A DNA stretch of 64,000 nt, from NCBI GenBank assembly GCA_038238245.1, contig JBBRXX010000006.1, positions 62,001-126,000 of the forward strand, read 5' to 3'. Below are positions 42,360-50,847 of the stretch, in pieces. The position numbers were made by a program, and so were the translations under genes. The DNA is from DASQHW01 sp038238245. GTDB taxonomy: Bacteria; Actinomycetota; Acidimicrobiia; IMCC26256; PALSA-610. The notes beneath the pieces were generated by a model. That model was not told the origin of the DNA, did no database searches, and saw nothing but the letters and a program-made list of their open reading frames with translations. Every line of letters begins with the position of its first letter. Position 1 is the first letter of the stretch.

Positions 42360-42686
42360 CTAGGGCTCGAGGCCGACGACGTGCGCGATGCCCGTGAGCT
42401 CGAACACTCGACGGACCCTCCCCCTCGCGCCGCCGACCCTCAACTTCGTGCCGTGTTCGGCGCAGAGCTTGGCCGCTCGTATGAACTCCCGGAGCCCCGA
42501 AGAGTCGCAGTAGTCGAGCGCGGAAAGATCGATGAGCATCTCGGCAGGATTGTCGGTGCACGCTCGAATGACATTGACCGCGAGCATCGGAGCCGTAGCC
42601 AGGTAGAGCTCACCTTCGAGCACAAGTCGAGCTTGACCGTTGCCGTCGCCCTGCAGACTGACACCAAACGATTTCGACCCTGTCAT
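42360..42686 (-). CDS. STAS-domain anti-sigma factor antagonist
   Basis: 108 residues: ARLVLEGELYLATAPMLAVN, MLIDLSALDYCDSSGLREFI, LRVGGARGRVRRVFELTGIA. The phosphorylatable Ser is in DSSGL. Such proteins bind RsbW-like kinases when unphosphorylated and so release a sigma factor. With the RsbQ/RsbP-like pair (39466-41464) and the ATPase fragment (37901) this makes an incomplete partner-switching set: no sigma factor of the SigB type is in the window. Confidence 0.9.
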   Translation of the reverse strand: MTGSKSFGVSLQGDGNGQARLVLEGELYLATAPMLAVNVIRACTDNPAEMLIDLSALDYCDSSGLREFIRAAKLCAEHGTKLRVGGARGRVRRVFELTGIAHVVGLEP

Positions 42687-42891
42687 GTGTTCTCGCGTTC
42701 GTAGGCGATGTTACGGCGAGAGTTCGTGAAGCCGAGGATCCGCGCTCCGTCGTACGAGACCACCAGCGGTCTGGGATGGGCTCTGGTTCGCCAGTGTCTG
42801 GAGCGAACTGCGTCCGGAGCGCGCGCCGCATGTTACAGAGAGTCTCGTCGATTCGCCAAAGGTTGGGAGTTGTTTGCACTCAGTGTGCAGC

Positions 42892-42919
42892 TTGACAGCC
42901 GAACCGCGGCCCGTAAGCT
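42892..42919 (+). promoter_or_regulatory. Candidate sigma-70-type promoter
   Basis: TTGACA (42892-42897) is a perfect -35 box; TAAGCT (42914-42919), 16 bp downstream, is a fair -10. It lies directly before the small gene at 42928, which would then have a very short or no leader, common in actinobacteria. Confidence 0.5.
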
Positions 42920-42927
42920 CATGCTCG

Positions 42928-43125
42928 ATGGATCGTGGATCGTTTCTCTACGCGGCGAACGGCACATTGCGCGTTCGCCCCGCCGGCGGGGAGGCCCACG
43001 ATGCGCGGGGCCAGGAGTGGCGCGAGGCCGGGCTTGCCTTGGCGCCGAGCCTTGGCGACCCGGCACGCACGAAGTACGGCCCGCTGGTCTGCTCGGTGTT
43101 GCTGCTCTCGCCGGAGGAGCGGTAG
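42928..43125 (+). CDS. Small hypothetical protein
   Basis: 65 residues: MDRGSFLYAANGTLRVRPAG, GEAHDARGQEWREAGLALAP, then KYGPLVCSVLLLSPEER. The balanced composition stands out from other frames here, and a good promoter lies just upstream. A second frame starting at ATG 42921 is longer but Arg/Gly-rich and less likely. No family recognised. Confidence 0.45.
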   Translation: MDRGSFLYAANGTLRVRPAGGEAHDARGQEWREAGLALAPSLGDPARTKYGPLVCSVLLLSPEER

Positions 43126-43223
43126 GCCAAGTTCACGAAGTGTGCGGCGCGTTGCTTTGGCGACTGCTACACAGCACCGCGACCATTGCCACGACGACCG
43201 CGGCGCGTCTCATGGAGTTACCG

Positions 43224-43448
43224 TCAGTTTGAGATTGCGCGCCGAGAGACGACGTCGAGTATTTGCGCGGCCACGACGATGAGCACGCCGAGTCCGACGA
43301 GGAACAGGGCGCCCGTCGCGACTTGCCAGCGGGAGAACGCGTCCTCGCCGCCGATCGTCGGCAGCGAGACCTGAGTCCAGATCAGGTCAACGATTCCGAT
43401 CACAATGATGAGAACACCGGACCAGGTAAACCAACGTGCGGCCATCAT
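43224..43448 (-). CDS. Small two-span membrane protein
   Basis: 74 residues: WFTWSGVLIIVIGIVDLIWT, a polar loop (QVSLPTIGGEDAFSRWQ), then TGALFLVGLGVLIVVAAQIL and a basic end. Good hydrophobicity and composition support a real membrane protein, with no recognised family. Confidence 0.6.
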   Translation of the reverse strand: MMAARWFTWSGVLIIVIGIVDLIWTQVSLPTIGGEDAFSRWQVATGALFLVGLGVLIVVAAQILDVVSRRAISN

Positions 43449-43533
43449 CTCCCGTGCTCTCCCCGCACGGCCTCCATGGCCGGAGCGTATAGCCGAAGAG
43501 TGAGGCTCACCCTGTTCGCTCTCGGCGGGTGAG

Positions 43534-43803
43534 TCAGCTGCTGCGCGCTTCTGATGCGCTGTCGCGGCGGTCGAGGCCGGCTCGTTGTATCAGCTCGACC
43601 GAGATACCGACATCGCTCCAGGCGCCGGCGCTGATGAGGTAGCACCGTGCGAAGCGTGGCGCGGCTTCGACGAAACGCGCTTCGAGTGTGGCCATCTCGG
43701 CGGGGTCGAGCGTGTCGGCGTCTGCGTCGATCGCCCGCAGATAGCGGTCGACGATCTCAATGTCGTAGGTCGGAGTCGCGACCATGTTGTCTGTGTTTGC
43801 CAT
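43534..43803 (-). CDS. Small protein related to the AT-hook-like protein at 43988
   Basis: 89 residues: IEIVDRYLRAIDADADTLDP, AEMATLEARFVEAAPRFARC, YLISAGAWSDVGISVELIQR AGLDRR in sequence. The last 45 residues align with the end of the divergent gene at 43988-44434 (LEASFVKVARQFSVNRGISY, AAWRDAGVPAAVLQRAGIAR), and both contain IVDRYL. It lacks the basic N-terminus. The shared part may be a helical DNA- or protein-binding module. Divergent paralogs separated by 184 bp. Confidence 0.6.
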   Translation of the reverse strand: MANTDNMVATPTYDIEIVDRYLRAIDADADTLDPAEMATLEARFVEAAPRFARCYLISAGAWSDVGISVELIQRAGLDRRDSASEARSS

Positions 43804-43987
43804 ATGGGCCTGCCCGACGCACCGCGCCGCCGCGGGGTGTCCACGGACCGGCTACACGGGTGAAGTGTCCGGCACGGGACCGATCCTTTCGCCAATCCGC
43901 ACATTTCTTGTGTACTTTTCGCGGCGCACCAAGTCTCCCGAAGGGCCGAATCCCCGAAGGCCAAGTCTCCGAAAGGACCGTGTAGCG

Positions 43988-44434
43988 ATGGCTCCGGCGA
44001 AGTCAGCAAGAAAAGCCGCAACGAAACGGCGTGGCCCGCGCAAGATGACGACCACGCACAAAGCGGCCCTTGCGCGGGGTCGTGAGATGTCGACGATCGT
44101 CGATCGGTATCTGTCGGTCGTCAACGTGCCGAAGAAGCGCGGCCGCAAGGTCTCGCCCGTCGTCTTGCGGAAGCGTCTTGCTGCGGCAGAGGCGACGATG
44201 AAGTCGTCGACCGGAGTCGCGAAGGTGCTCGCGGCGCAGGAGGTTCGCGACCTTCGTGGCCGCCTCGCCGATACGAATGGTGAGGGGACGAATACGAAGA
44301 CGCTCGAGGCGTCATTCGTGAAGGTGGCGCGTCAGTTCAGTGTCAATCGCGGGATCAGCTATGCCGCGTGGCGCGACGCGGGCGTCCCGGCGGCGGTGCT
44401 GCAACGCGCGGGCATCGCCCGCACCCGCGGCTGA
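43988..44434 (+). CDS. Basic, AT-hook-like protein with a conserved C-terminal helical module
   Basis: 148 residues from ATG 43988. The N-terminus is strongly basic (MAPAKSARKAATKRRGPRKM) and a second basic motif is KKRGRKVSP; both resemble AT-hooks (RGR/RGP cores), so DNA binding is likely. The middle (VLRKRLAAAEATMKSSTGVA) is helical, and the C-terminal 45 residues match the divergent small gene at 43534. It could be nucleoid-associated or an accessory regulator. I recall similar unnamed actinobacterial proteins but no established function. Confidence 0.7.
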   Translation: MAPAKSARKAATKRRGPRKMTTTHKAALARGREMSTIVDRYLSVVNVPKKRGRKVSPVVLRKRLAAAEATMKSSTGVAKVLAAQEVRDLRGRLADTNGEGTNTKTLEASFVKVARQFSVNRGISYAAWRDAGVPAAVLQRAGIARTRG

Positions 44435-44473
44435 CGTCTCGCTTCCCACGTCCGGGTGAGCTCCTGTCCGGAC

Positions 44474-45895
44474 TCAATGCACTTGCACTGGCACCGCGGT
44501 GACGACGGAATATTCGCTGCGGCCGGGCCCGGCGGCCTTGGCGCGGTACATCGCCTGGTCGGCCCGGCACAGAAGTTGGTCGGGCGATTCGTAGCGGGTT
44601 CCGGTTGCGATCCCGACACTCGCGCTCAGCGGGTAGCGCGTGAGGGTGGTGCCGACGTCTTTGATGCCCGCGATGATGTCGTGCGCGACCGCGGTTGCGA
44701 GGGCGACTTCGCCGTGTTGGACGATCGCGAGGAATTCGTCGCCTCCCAATCGCCCCACGGTGACGGACTCGGGCACCGAGCTCGCGATTCGCAACGCGAC
44801 ATCACGGAGCACCCCGTCTCCCTTTTCGTGGCCGAGCGAGTCGTTCACCTCCTTGAAGCCGTCGAGGTCGATGAACAGCACGGTGATGTCCTCGAGGGAA
44901 ACCGCGCGCAGCAGATGTTGTGTCAGCGCGGCTCGATTCGGGAGACCGGTGAGCGCGTCGATGCTCGCACGAAACTCGAGTTGGGCTTCCAGCGCGCGCT
45001 GTTCGGTGACGTCGCGCAGGTTCAACACGAGTGAGCCGTCTTCGCGTCGCGTAAGCCGCGCGAATGCCCGCCGTTGCTCGCTCAGCTCGTTCGTGAGATG
45101 CCACTCGCAACTGACGTAGTCGGACATCGTGAGAGTGTCGTACGCGCGTGCGATGTCCTCGGCGGCGTCGTAGCCCAGTATCTCTCCGATGTGCAGTCCG
45201 GTGCACGATGCGGGCGATCGTCCGACGAGGGGTTCGATCCCCGGGCTGATGTACTCGACGCGAAGATTCGGGCTCACGAGCGCGATGATGTCTGCAGCGT
45301 GCTGTACGAGATCTCGGAAGTACGCACGCCCGGCCTCGATTTCCGCGGTCGCCGCCTCGGCCGCACTGGCCGAGGACCCGAGCGTCCGCGCGACCAGCGC
45401 GAGACACACGAACGTCGAGGCCGCGACGGCATGTGCAATGGCGGGTCGCACGACCGTCGGTGAGAGTCCGATGGCGACGGTGATCTCGCCGCCGACGATT
45501 GCAACCGCGCTCCACCCGAGGCATGGTTTCCACGCCCGGGACCCGTGAATGCGCAGCGCGTCGGCGATGCCGATCGCAAAGCCGATCACCAGGATCGGGC
45601 CCCATCCCGTTGCATATACGACCCACGCCGTGCTGATCGCGGCGGTCGCGGCGCGGACGTGGAGGCCGCGCACCGGCGAGAGCCGTGCTTCCAGTGCGAT
45701 CGCGCAGGCGTTGCTGGCGCTACATGCGAGCAGCAGCACCACCAGGAGCGGGAGCGGCGTGTCCGCGATGAGGTGCGCTCGCTGGAGCAACGGAATGGCA
45801 GCGATCGCGGCCGGCCCGGCCGCGAAAACGAGCAGGGACCTGCCCACCCCTCGCCAACCCTGGTCCCTGAGCTTCACTGGAGAGGTATCGGGCAA
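44474..45895 (-). CDS. Membrane PAS-GGDEF diguanylate cyclase
   Basis: 473 residues. About six membrane spans (1-175) form an input domain of no named type. A PAS domain (about 195-305: FRDLVQHAADIIALVSPNLR, EYISPGIEPLVG) precedes the GGDEF domain (about 315-465): DALTGLPNRAALTQHL, FIDLDGFKEVNDSLGHEKGD, VGRLGGDEFLAIV. The active-site GGDEF is intact; the upstream inhibitory RxxD site is absent (PESV instead). It should make cyclic di-GMP in response to a small-molecule or redox signal at PAS. It lies 61 bp downstream of the GGDEF-EAL gene on the same strand. Confidence 0.92.
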   Translation of the reverse strand: MPDTSPVKLRDQGWRGVGRSLLVFAAGPAAIAAIPLLQRAHLIADTPLPLLVVLLLACSASNACAIALEARLSPVRGLHVRAATAAISTAWVVYATGWGPILVIGFAIGIADALRIHGSRAWKPCLGWSAVAIVGGEITVAIGLSPTVVRPAIAHAVAASTFVCLALVARTLGSSASAAEAATAEIEAGRAYFRDLVQHAADIIALVSPNLRVEYISPGIEPLVGRSPASCTGLHIGEILGYDAAEDIARAYDTLTMSDYVSCEWHLTNELSEQRRAFARLTRREDGSLVLNLRDVTEQRALEAQLEFRASIDALTGLPNRAALTQHLLRAVSLEDITVLFIDLDGFKEVNDSLGHEKGDGVLRDVALRIASSVPESVTVGRLGGDEFLAIVQHGEVALATAVAHDIIAGIKDVGTTLTRYPLSASVGIATGTRYESPDQLLCRADQAMYRAKAAGPGRSEYSVVTAVPVQVH

Positions 45896-45956
45896 TTCGC
45901 GGGCCGACCTGACAGCTCTCTTCCGAAGTCGCCGAACGTCTTGCGTGCGGGTGCGA

Positions 45957-48431
45957 TCATGACCGGATCTCCGCCGCCAAGCGGCTCCGGATCCAGGTTT
46001 CGAGCTCGTCCGGCGGGAGTGCCTTCGCGAAGAAATAGCCCTGCGCGGTGTGCGCCCCGCAGGTGGCGACGAAGTCCAGGGTGTCCTGGTTCTCGACGCC
46101 TTCGGCGGTGACGTGCAATCCGAGGTTGCGACCGAGCGCTGCGATCGAGCGGACGATCGCGGCGTCGCTCGGGTTCGTCATCACTCCGAAGACGAACGAC
46201 TTGTCGATCTTCACCTCGTCGATCGGCAGCTCCCGCAAGGACGAGAAGGACGAGAACCCCGTCCCGAAATCGTCGATCGAGATGCGCACGCCGAGGTCGT
46301 GGAGCTCCCGCAATGCGTCCGCGGCACGGTCGGGGTCCGCCATCAGCTGGGACTCGGTGATCTCGATCGTGAGGGCGTCGGAGGGACAGCGATTCCGCAG
46401 GAGTGCACGTGTGACGCGGTCGGCGAGGGAGTTGTCGGCGAGGGATCGAGCGGACACATTCACCGCGATCCCGAGCTCGAGGCCGGCATCGGCCCACGTC
46501 CGTCGTTGCGCGAGGGCCGTGTCGAGCACGAGCGCGGTCAACGGCTCGATGAAGCCCGTGTGCTCGGCGATCGGAATGAACTCATCGGGCGGCAAGAAGC
46601 CGAGCTGTGGATGGTTCCATCGCACGAGTGCCTCGACGCCCACGCTCCATCCGGACACCGTTTCGATCTTGGGTTGGTAGTACACGGTCAGCTCGCCACC
46701 GTCGATCGCCTGGCGGAGCTGATGCGCGAGCGCAAGTCGTCGCCGCATGTCAGTCTCTCCGCGGCCGACGTGCACCTCGAATCCGGTGCGGCGGGTCTTG
46801 GCCTGTCGCATCGCGGTATCCGCGCAACGCAGCAGGCCTTCGGCATCGACGGCGTGGTCGGGAGCCATCGCGACCCCGATCGACATTCCTGCTTCGAGGT
46901 GCAAGCCGTCAATGGTGAGGCGCGGGGTCACGGCAGCGACGAGCTCGTCGCCGAGCGCCCGCACGTCGTCGAGGGAGACCGCGAGCGATGTGAGAACGGC
47001 GAATTCGTCCCCGCCCAGGCGCGCCACCGTCGTTCCTTCGATGGCACCCCGTAGACGATCGGCGATCTCGCACAGCACCGTGTCGCCGTTGTCGTGGCCG
47101 AGCGTCTCGTTGACCTCGCTGAAGCGGTCGAGCCCGAGAACGAACAAGGCGTGTGGCCCGTCGCCCGCGGACAGCGCGGTCTCCAGCGTGTCGCTGAAGC
47201 ACATACGGTTGACGAGCCCCGTCAGCTGGTCATGCGTGGCACGGTGCTCGCGCTCGCGCATCTCGATCTCGAGTTGCAGCACCAGGCCACCGTTCTCGAG
47301 TGCGATCGCGGCCTGGTGGGCCAGGGCCTCGAACAGGCGAATGTCGACCGCGTCGAAGGCCGTCTCGACGCCGAGCCGGCCGCTCACCGACAGATAGCCG
47401 CGCGCGCGCGAATGCATCGCGAGGGCCACGGCGAGATGGTCGTCGTCGGCAACCCGCGACTCCTCTTCCACCACGCGCTGCCACAACGCGTCGTCGGCAA
47501 CCGGCCCCATCCTCTCTCGTGTGACCGAGCCGTCGACGTCCGCGCGCCAAATGATCGTCGTGCCGGGGCGCATCTCGACGCACAGGTCGGCGCGCGTGGT
47601 CCGCAAGAGGTCGCGCGCTTCTTTCACGACCGTCTCCGCGATCGCCTCCAGTTGCACCGACCCACCGACGGCGCTCGTGAACCGGTACAGCATGTCGAGC
47701 CGTTGATGGCGCTCGTGAAGAAGCGCATACGCCCGAAACGCGAGATACATCGTCGTCGCGCATACCGCCGCCATCGTCAGCGCGGCCGCGCTGCTGTACA
47801 GCACTGCCGAGACGGCGAGCAGCGCGAGTGCCGCCTTCGCCACCGAGGCGAGCGCACCTTCGATCAGCTCGAAGGCGCCGAGCTCCGGCCGGGTACCGCG
47901 GAACAGGCCGATCGCAAGGCTGACGAGCAGCGCGGACATGAGGTCTGCCGCGAGTGCCGCGACAATCGCGGCGGCGAAAGCCCGCGGCGAGGAGAGCTGA
48001 CTGGGGCCGGCGATCGAGCGGAACACCAGCATGGCGAGGACCGGCTGCACGCCGATCTCCGCGATGTTGAAGGCCAGCTTCACGCCCCGTTGCTTGCGGT
48101 GGAATCGCAGCGCGAGCGAAGTCCCGATGACGGCGGCGACGGCGAACTGCGCGGCGGGAAGCAGGAAGAGCCCGAGGATGAGCGGGACCTCGCTGAACGA
48201 CACGGTGTGCATGTCGCGCCGGGTCGGCACGTGGATCAGCAGCAGCTCACCGGCCGCGAACAGGATGGTGATGACCAGGAACCCCCAGAGGTGCACCGGA
48301 TGCCGGGCGTGATCCGACGCCACGAGCGGGAAGCTGGCCGCGAAGCAGACTGCGAGCGCGACCGCCAGCCAACCGACGCGCGCGGGCCCACGGTCGCTGC
48401 TGACCAGCTCCTGCCCGCTCGGCTCTGTCAC
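45957..48431 (-). CDS. Membrane GAF-GGDEF-EAL cyclic-di-GMP enzyme
   Basis: 824 residues. Six to eight spans (about 20-235), then a GAF domain (about 245-385), a GGDEF domain (about 395-550, RLGGDEFAVL, no RxxD site) and an EAL domain (about 565-815). The EAL residues look complete: VGVEALVRWNHPQLG, IAVNVSARSL, TIEITESQLM, ISIDDFGTGFSSFSS, EVKIDKSFVF, VTAEGVENQ and AQGYFFAKALPP. It should therefore hydrolyse cyclic di-GMP, with the GGDEF part active or regulatory. The CLPF-like pair with the next gene suggests opposing activities at the membrane. Confidence 0.92.
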   Translation of the reverse strand: MTEPSGQELVSSDRGPARVGWLAVALAVCFAASFPLVASDHARHPVHLWGFLVITILFAAGELLLIHVPTRRDMHTVSFSEVPLILGLFLLPAAQFAVAAVIGTSLALRFHRKQRGVKLAFNIAEIGVQPVLAMLVFRSIAGPSQLSSPRAFAAAIVAALAADLMSALLVSLAIGLFRGTRPELGAFELIEGALASVAKAALALLAVSAVLYSSAAALTMAAVCATTMYLAFRAYALLHERHQRLDMLYRFTSAVGGSVQLEAIAETVVKEARDLLRTTRADLCVEMRPGTTIIWRADVDGSVTRERMGPVADDALWQRVVEEESRVADDDHLAVALAMHSRARGYLSVSGRLGVETAFDAVDIRLFEALAHQAAIALENGGLVLQLEIEMREREHRATHDQLTGLVNRMCFSDTLETALSAGDGPHALFVLGLDRFSEVNETLGHDNGDTVLCEIADRLRGAIEGTTVARLGGDEFAVLTSLAVSLDDVRALGDELVAAVTPRLTIDGLHLEAGMSIGVAMAPDHAVDAEGLLRCADTAMRQAKTRRTGFEVHVGRGETDMRRRLALAHQLRQAIDGGELTVYYQPKIETVSGWSVGVEALVRWNHPQLGFLPPDEFIPIAEHTGFIEPLTALVLDTALAQRRTWADAGLELGIAVNVSARSLADNSLADRVTRALLRNRCPSDALTIEITESQLMADPDRAADALRELHDLGVRISIDDFGTGFSSFSSLRELPIDEVKIDKSFVFGVMTNPSDAAIVRSIAALGRNLGLHVTAEGVENQDTLDFVATCGAHTAQGYFFAKALPPDELETWIRSRLAAEIRS

Positions 48432-48661
48432 CTACACCCCTCGAAGCGCGTGGAATCGCCATGCATCGGATCGGCACGGCGGAGCGCCGGATGTAGTGGG
48501 CCTTTTGCGGGCGGGACTCGGAGACCGTGGGGCCGGATCGCCCGATTTCCATGACCCGGCGTCCAGCCTCGCCGTACGTCAGCGCGGTCATCGCCTGTTC
48601 GCGTGAGATTTACGTCCCGGTGCACGGCCTGACGGCGAGCGGCTCATAGGGTGGTCGGCAA

Positions 48662-49363
48662 ATGTCTGCTCAGGATGCGCGCCAACATGACGATGAGATC
48701 TACAGCATGGACTCGTTGGTGGCGCGCGCCCGCGATGCGGCGCAGGACTGGCTTGGCCGCCTGGCGCCGCAGCCGCAGGACAGGTCCGGAGGTGCCCCGG
48801 TCGGCACCGTCGGCACGGGAGCTCACTCCATCGGGCTCGAGCACCCGAACTACGTCTCGGAGACCATCCCGACCGTGGCGCGGGCGTTCATCTTCCTGGA
48901 TCTGTGCGGGTTCACCAGCTTCACGGCGGCCCACGGCGAGGAAGCGGCGATCGACGAGCTGCGTACGTTCCGGGGCCTGACCCGCGAGATCGCGGCACGG
49001 CGCGGTGTCCGCGTGGACAAATGGCTCGGGGACGGTGCGATGATCGTCGGGGTCGACGTCGGGCCGACGATCGCGGCGGCGGTCGAGATCGTCGCCCGCT
49101 GGACCAAGCAACCGCTGGCGCTCCGGGGCGGCTTCGCACACGGCAACGTGCTGATCCTCGACGGCGACGACTACATCGGTCGCCCGATCAACCTGGCCGC
49201 TCGTCTCTGTGAGTCCGCAGGCCCGGGCGAGCTTCTCGCGATGGGTTACCCCGCTGAGACGCTCGCGTCGTGGATCGTCGTGAAAGACACCCGCAGCCTC
49301 ACATTGCAGGGACTGGGGCGGGTACACGGCGTGCAGCGCCTCGGCATCGTCGCCGATCTGTGA
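48662..49363 (+). CDS. Soluble class III nucleotidyl cyclase
   Basis: 233 residues. The N-terminal 75 residues have no recognised domain. The catalytic domain keeps the metal Asp in AFIFLDLCGFTSFTAAHG, the Lys and second Asp in VRVDKWLGDGAMIVGVD, and Asn/Arg in YIGRPINLAARLCESAGPGE. Only one catalytic domain is present, so it works as a homodimer. It probably makes cAMP; a different base cannot be excluded by eye. Two proteins with cNMP-binding domains (50848 and 56684) are within 8 kb downstream, giving an obvious output. Confidence 0.9.
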   Translation: MSAQDARQHDDEIYSMDSLVARARDAAQDWLGRLAPQPQDRSGGAPVGTVGTGAHSIGLEHPNYVSETIPTVARAFIFLDLCGFTSFTAAHGEEAAIDELRTFRGLTREIAARRGVRVDKWLGDGAMIVGVDVGPTIAAAVEIVARWTKQPLALRGGFAHGNVLILDGDDYIGRPINLAARLCESAGPGELLAMGYPAETLASWIVVKDTRSLTLQGLGRVHGVQRLGIVADL

Positions 49364-49452
49364 CGTTTCGCGCCCGGTCCTGAGTAATTCTCCTCACCGC
49401 GAAACGCCGCGCATTGTTGCCGCCGGAACTGCGGCTTTCGTACGCTGACCGC

Positions 49453-50841
49453 ATGGCGGCTGATTACCTCTCGACACTGGACGCGGCGCTCCTTTCCCTC
49501 GAGACCGAAGCGCAGCAGTTGAACATCCTCGCGGTGTTGATCATCGAGCCCGATCCAGACGTTGCTCGGGAGGACTACTACCGCGTCGCACGCGACCGCA
49601 TCGAGAGCCGCTTGCCGCTGGTCTCTATGTTGTGCCGGCGGTTGCAGACACTTCCCGGGTTCTCCAATCCCGTATGGGAAGACGAACCGGATCTCGCAGT
49701 CGACACCCACCTGCATCAAGCACTCCTCGCGCCGCCGAAGGACCTCCGCGCGCTCGGTCGGATCGCGGGCGACATTGCGTCGCATCCGTTGCGACGCGAT
49801 CGCCCTCTGTGGGAGATGTGGCTCACCGACGAGTTGGAAGACGGGCGTATCGCGGTCATCTGCAAAGTGCATCACGCGGTGCTCGACGGTTCGTCGGGCA
49901 TCGGAAGCCTCGCGGGGTTCTTCGATCTGGAAGCGCATGCCCCGCCGGTCGTCGTCCCACCCCGCCCCGAGCCGCGCAGCCTGACGATTGGCGATCAGGC
50001 ACGCGAGTCGATCCGGGGCAGCGTGCGATGGATGCGCGATTTCGCGCGGTCGGCACCTCGCGTCGCGAGCATGCTCGTGCGAGCCGTGCAACGTGTCGGT
50101 GACGCCGACCTTGCCCTGCCCCTGACCGGGCCTCGTCTCGCGTTCAATCACGCGCTGACGCCGCGGCGCACGGTCGAGTTCACTTCAGTGGAGCTCTCCC
50201 GTCTGAAGGCGATCCGGCAGGCGTACGGCGCGACGCTGAACGACTTGCTCATCGCGGTCTGTGCCGGTGCCTTGCGGCTGTACCTCATCGATCGCGACGA
50301 GCTGCCGGAACGTCCCCTGGTTGCCGCGATCCCGGTCTCCGAACGCACGCTCGATGATGCGATAGGCGGGAACCGCTTCTCGACGATGTTCTACTCGATC
50401 CCCGTGCACATCGAAGACCCGGTGGAGCGCGTCGCGGCAACCACCCGTACCTCCACCGCCTCCAAGGACTTCTACGAACAGAGCGGCCACGAGTTGCTGC
50501 AGTCGCTTGCGTCGTTGCTCCCGCCGAAGACGATCAACCCCGCGATGCACGTGGTGTCGTCGCTTCGCCTTGCCGAGCGGGTCCCACCCGTCGCCAATCT
50601 GATGATCTCGAACGTGCGCGGCCCCGACTTCCCGCTCTGGATCGCCGGCGGGCGCGTCACGCAGATGTTGCCGATGGGGCCGCTCATCGAGGGCATGGGC
50701 CTCAACATCACCGTCGTCACCTACCTCGACACGGTCAGCTTCGGGTTCCAGGTGTGCCCGGATCTGCTGCCTGACGTCGCGAGGCTCGCGGGCTACGTCG
50801 ACGATGCCGTCGCGGAGCTCGAGAAGGCCGCGACCGCGTAG
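49453..50841 (+). CDS. Wax ester synthase/diacylglycerol acyltransferase (WS/DGAT)
   Basis: 462 residues from ATG 49453. The active-site motif HHxxxDG is HHAVLDG (His140, His141), and ANLMISNVRGPDFPLWIAGG is the conserved second motif. These enzymes join fatty acyl-CoA to fatty alcohols or diacylglycerol, storing neutral lipid in actinobacteria. Others at 52919 and 61406 share about the same length and motifs. It ends 6 bp from the convergent patatin-cNMP gene. Confidence 0.92.
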   Translation: MAADYLSTLDAALLSLETEAQQLNILAVLIIEPDPDVAREDYYRVARDRIESRLPLVSMLCRRLQTLPGFSNPVWEDEPDLAVDTHLHQALLAPPKDLRALGRIAGDIASHPLRRDRPLWEMWLTDELEDGRIAVICKVHHAVLDGSSGIGSLAGFFDLEAHAPPVVVPPRPEPRSLTIGDQARESIRGSVRWMRDFARSAPRVASMLVRAVQRVGDADLALPLTGPRLAFNHALTPRRTVEFTSVELSRLKAIRQAYGATLNDLLIAVCAGALRLYLIDRDELPERPLVAAIPVSERTLDDAIGGNRFSTMFYSIPVHIEDPVERVAATTRTSTASKDFYEQSGHELLQSLASLLPPKTINPAMHVVSSLRLAERVPPVANLMISNVRGPDFPLWIAGGRVTQMLPMGPLIEGMGLNITVVTYLDTVSFGFQVCPDLLPDVARLAGYVDDAVAELEKAATA

Positions 50842-50847
50842 GCCGCG

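Noticed and set aside
47094..48554. A 486-codon frame antisense to the GGDEF-EAL gene
   Set aside because: It is a shadow of the GAF and membrane region; no motif, no ribosome site.
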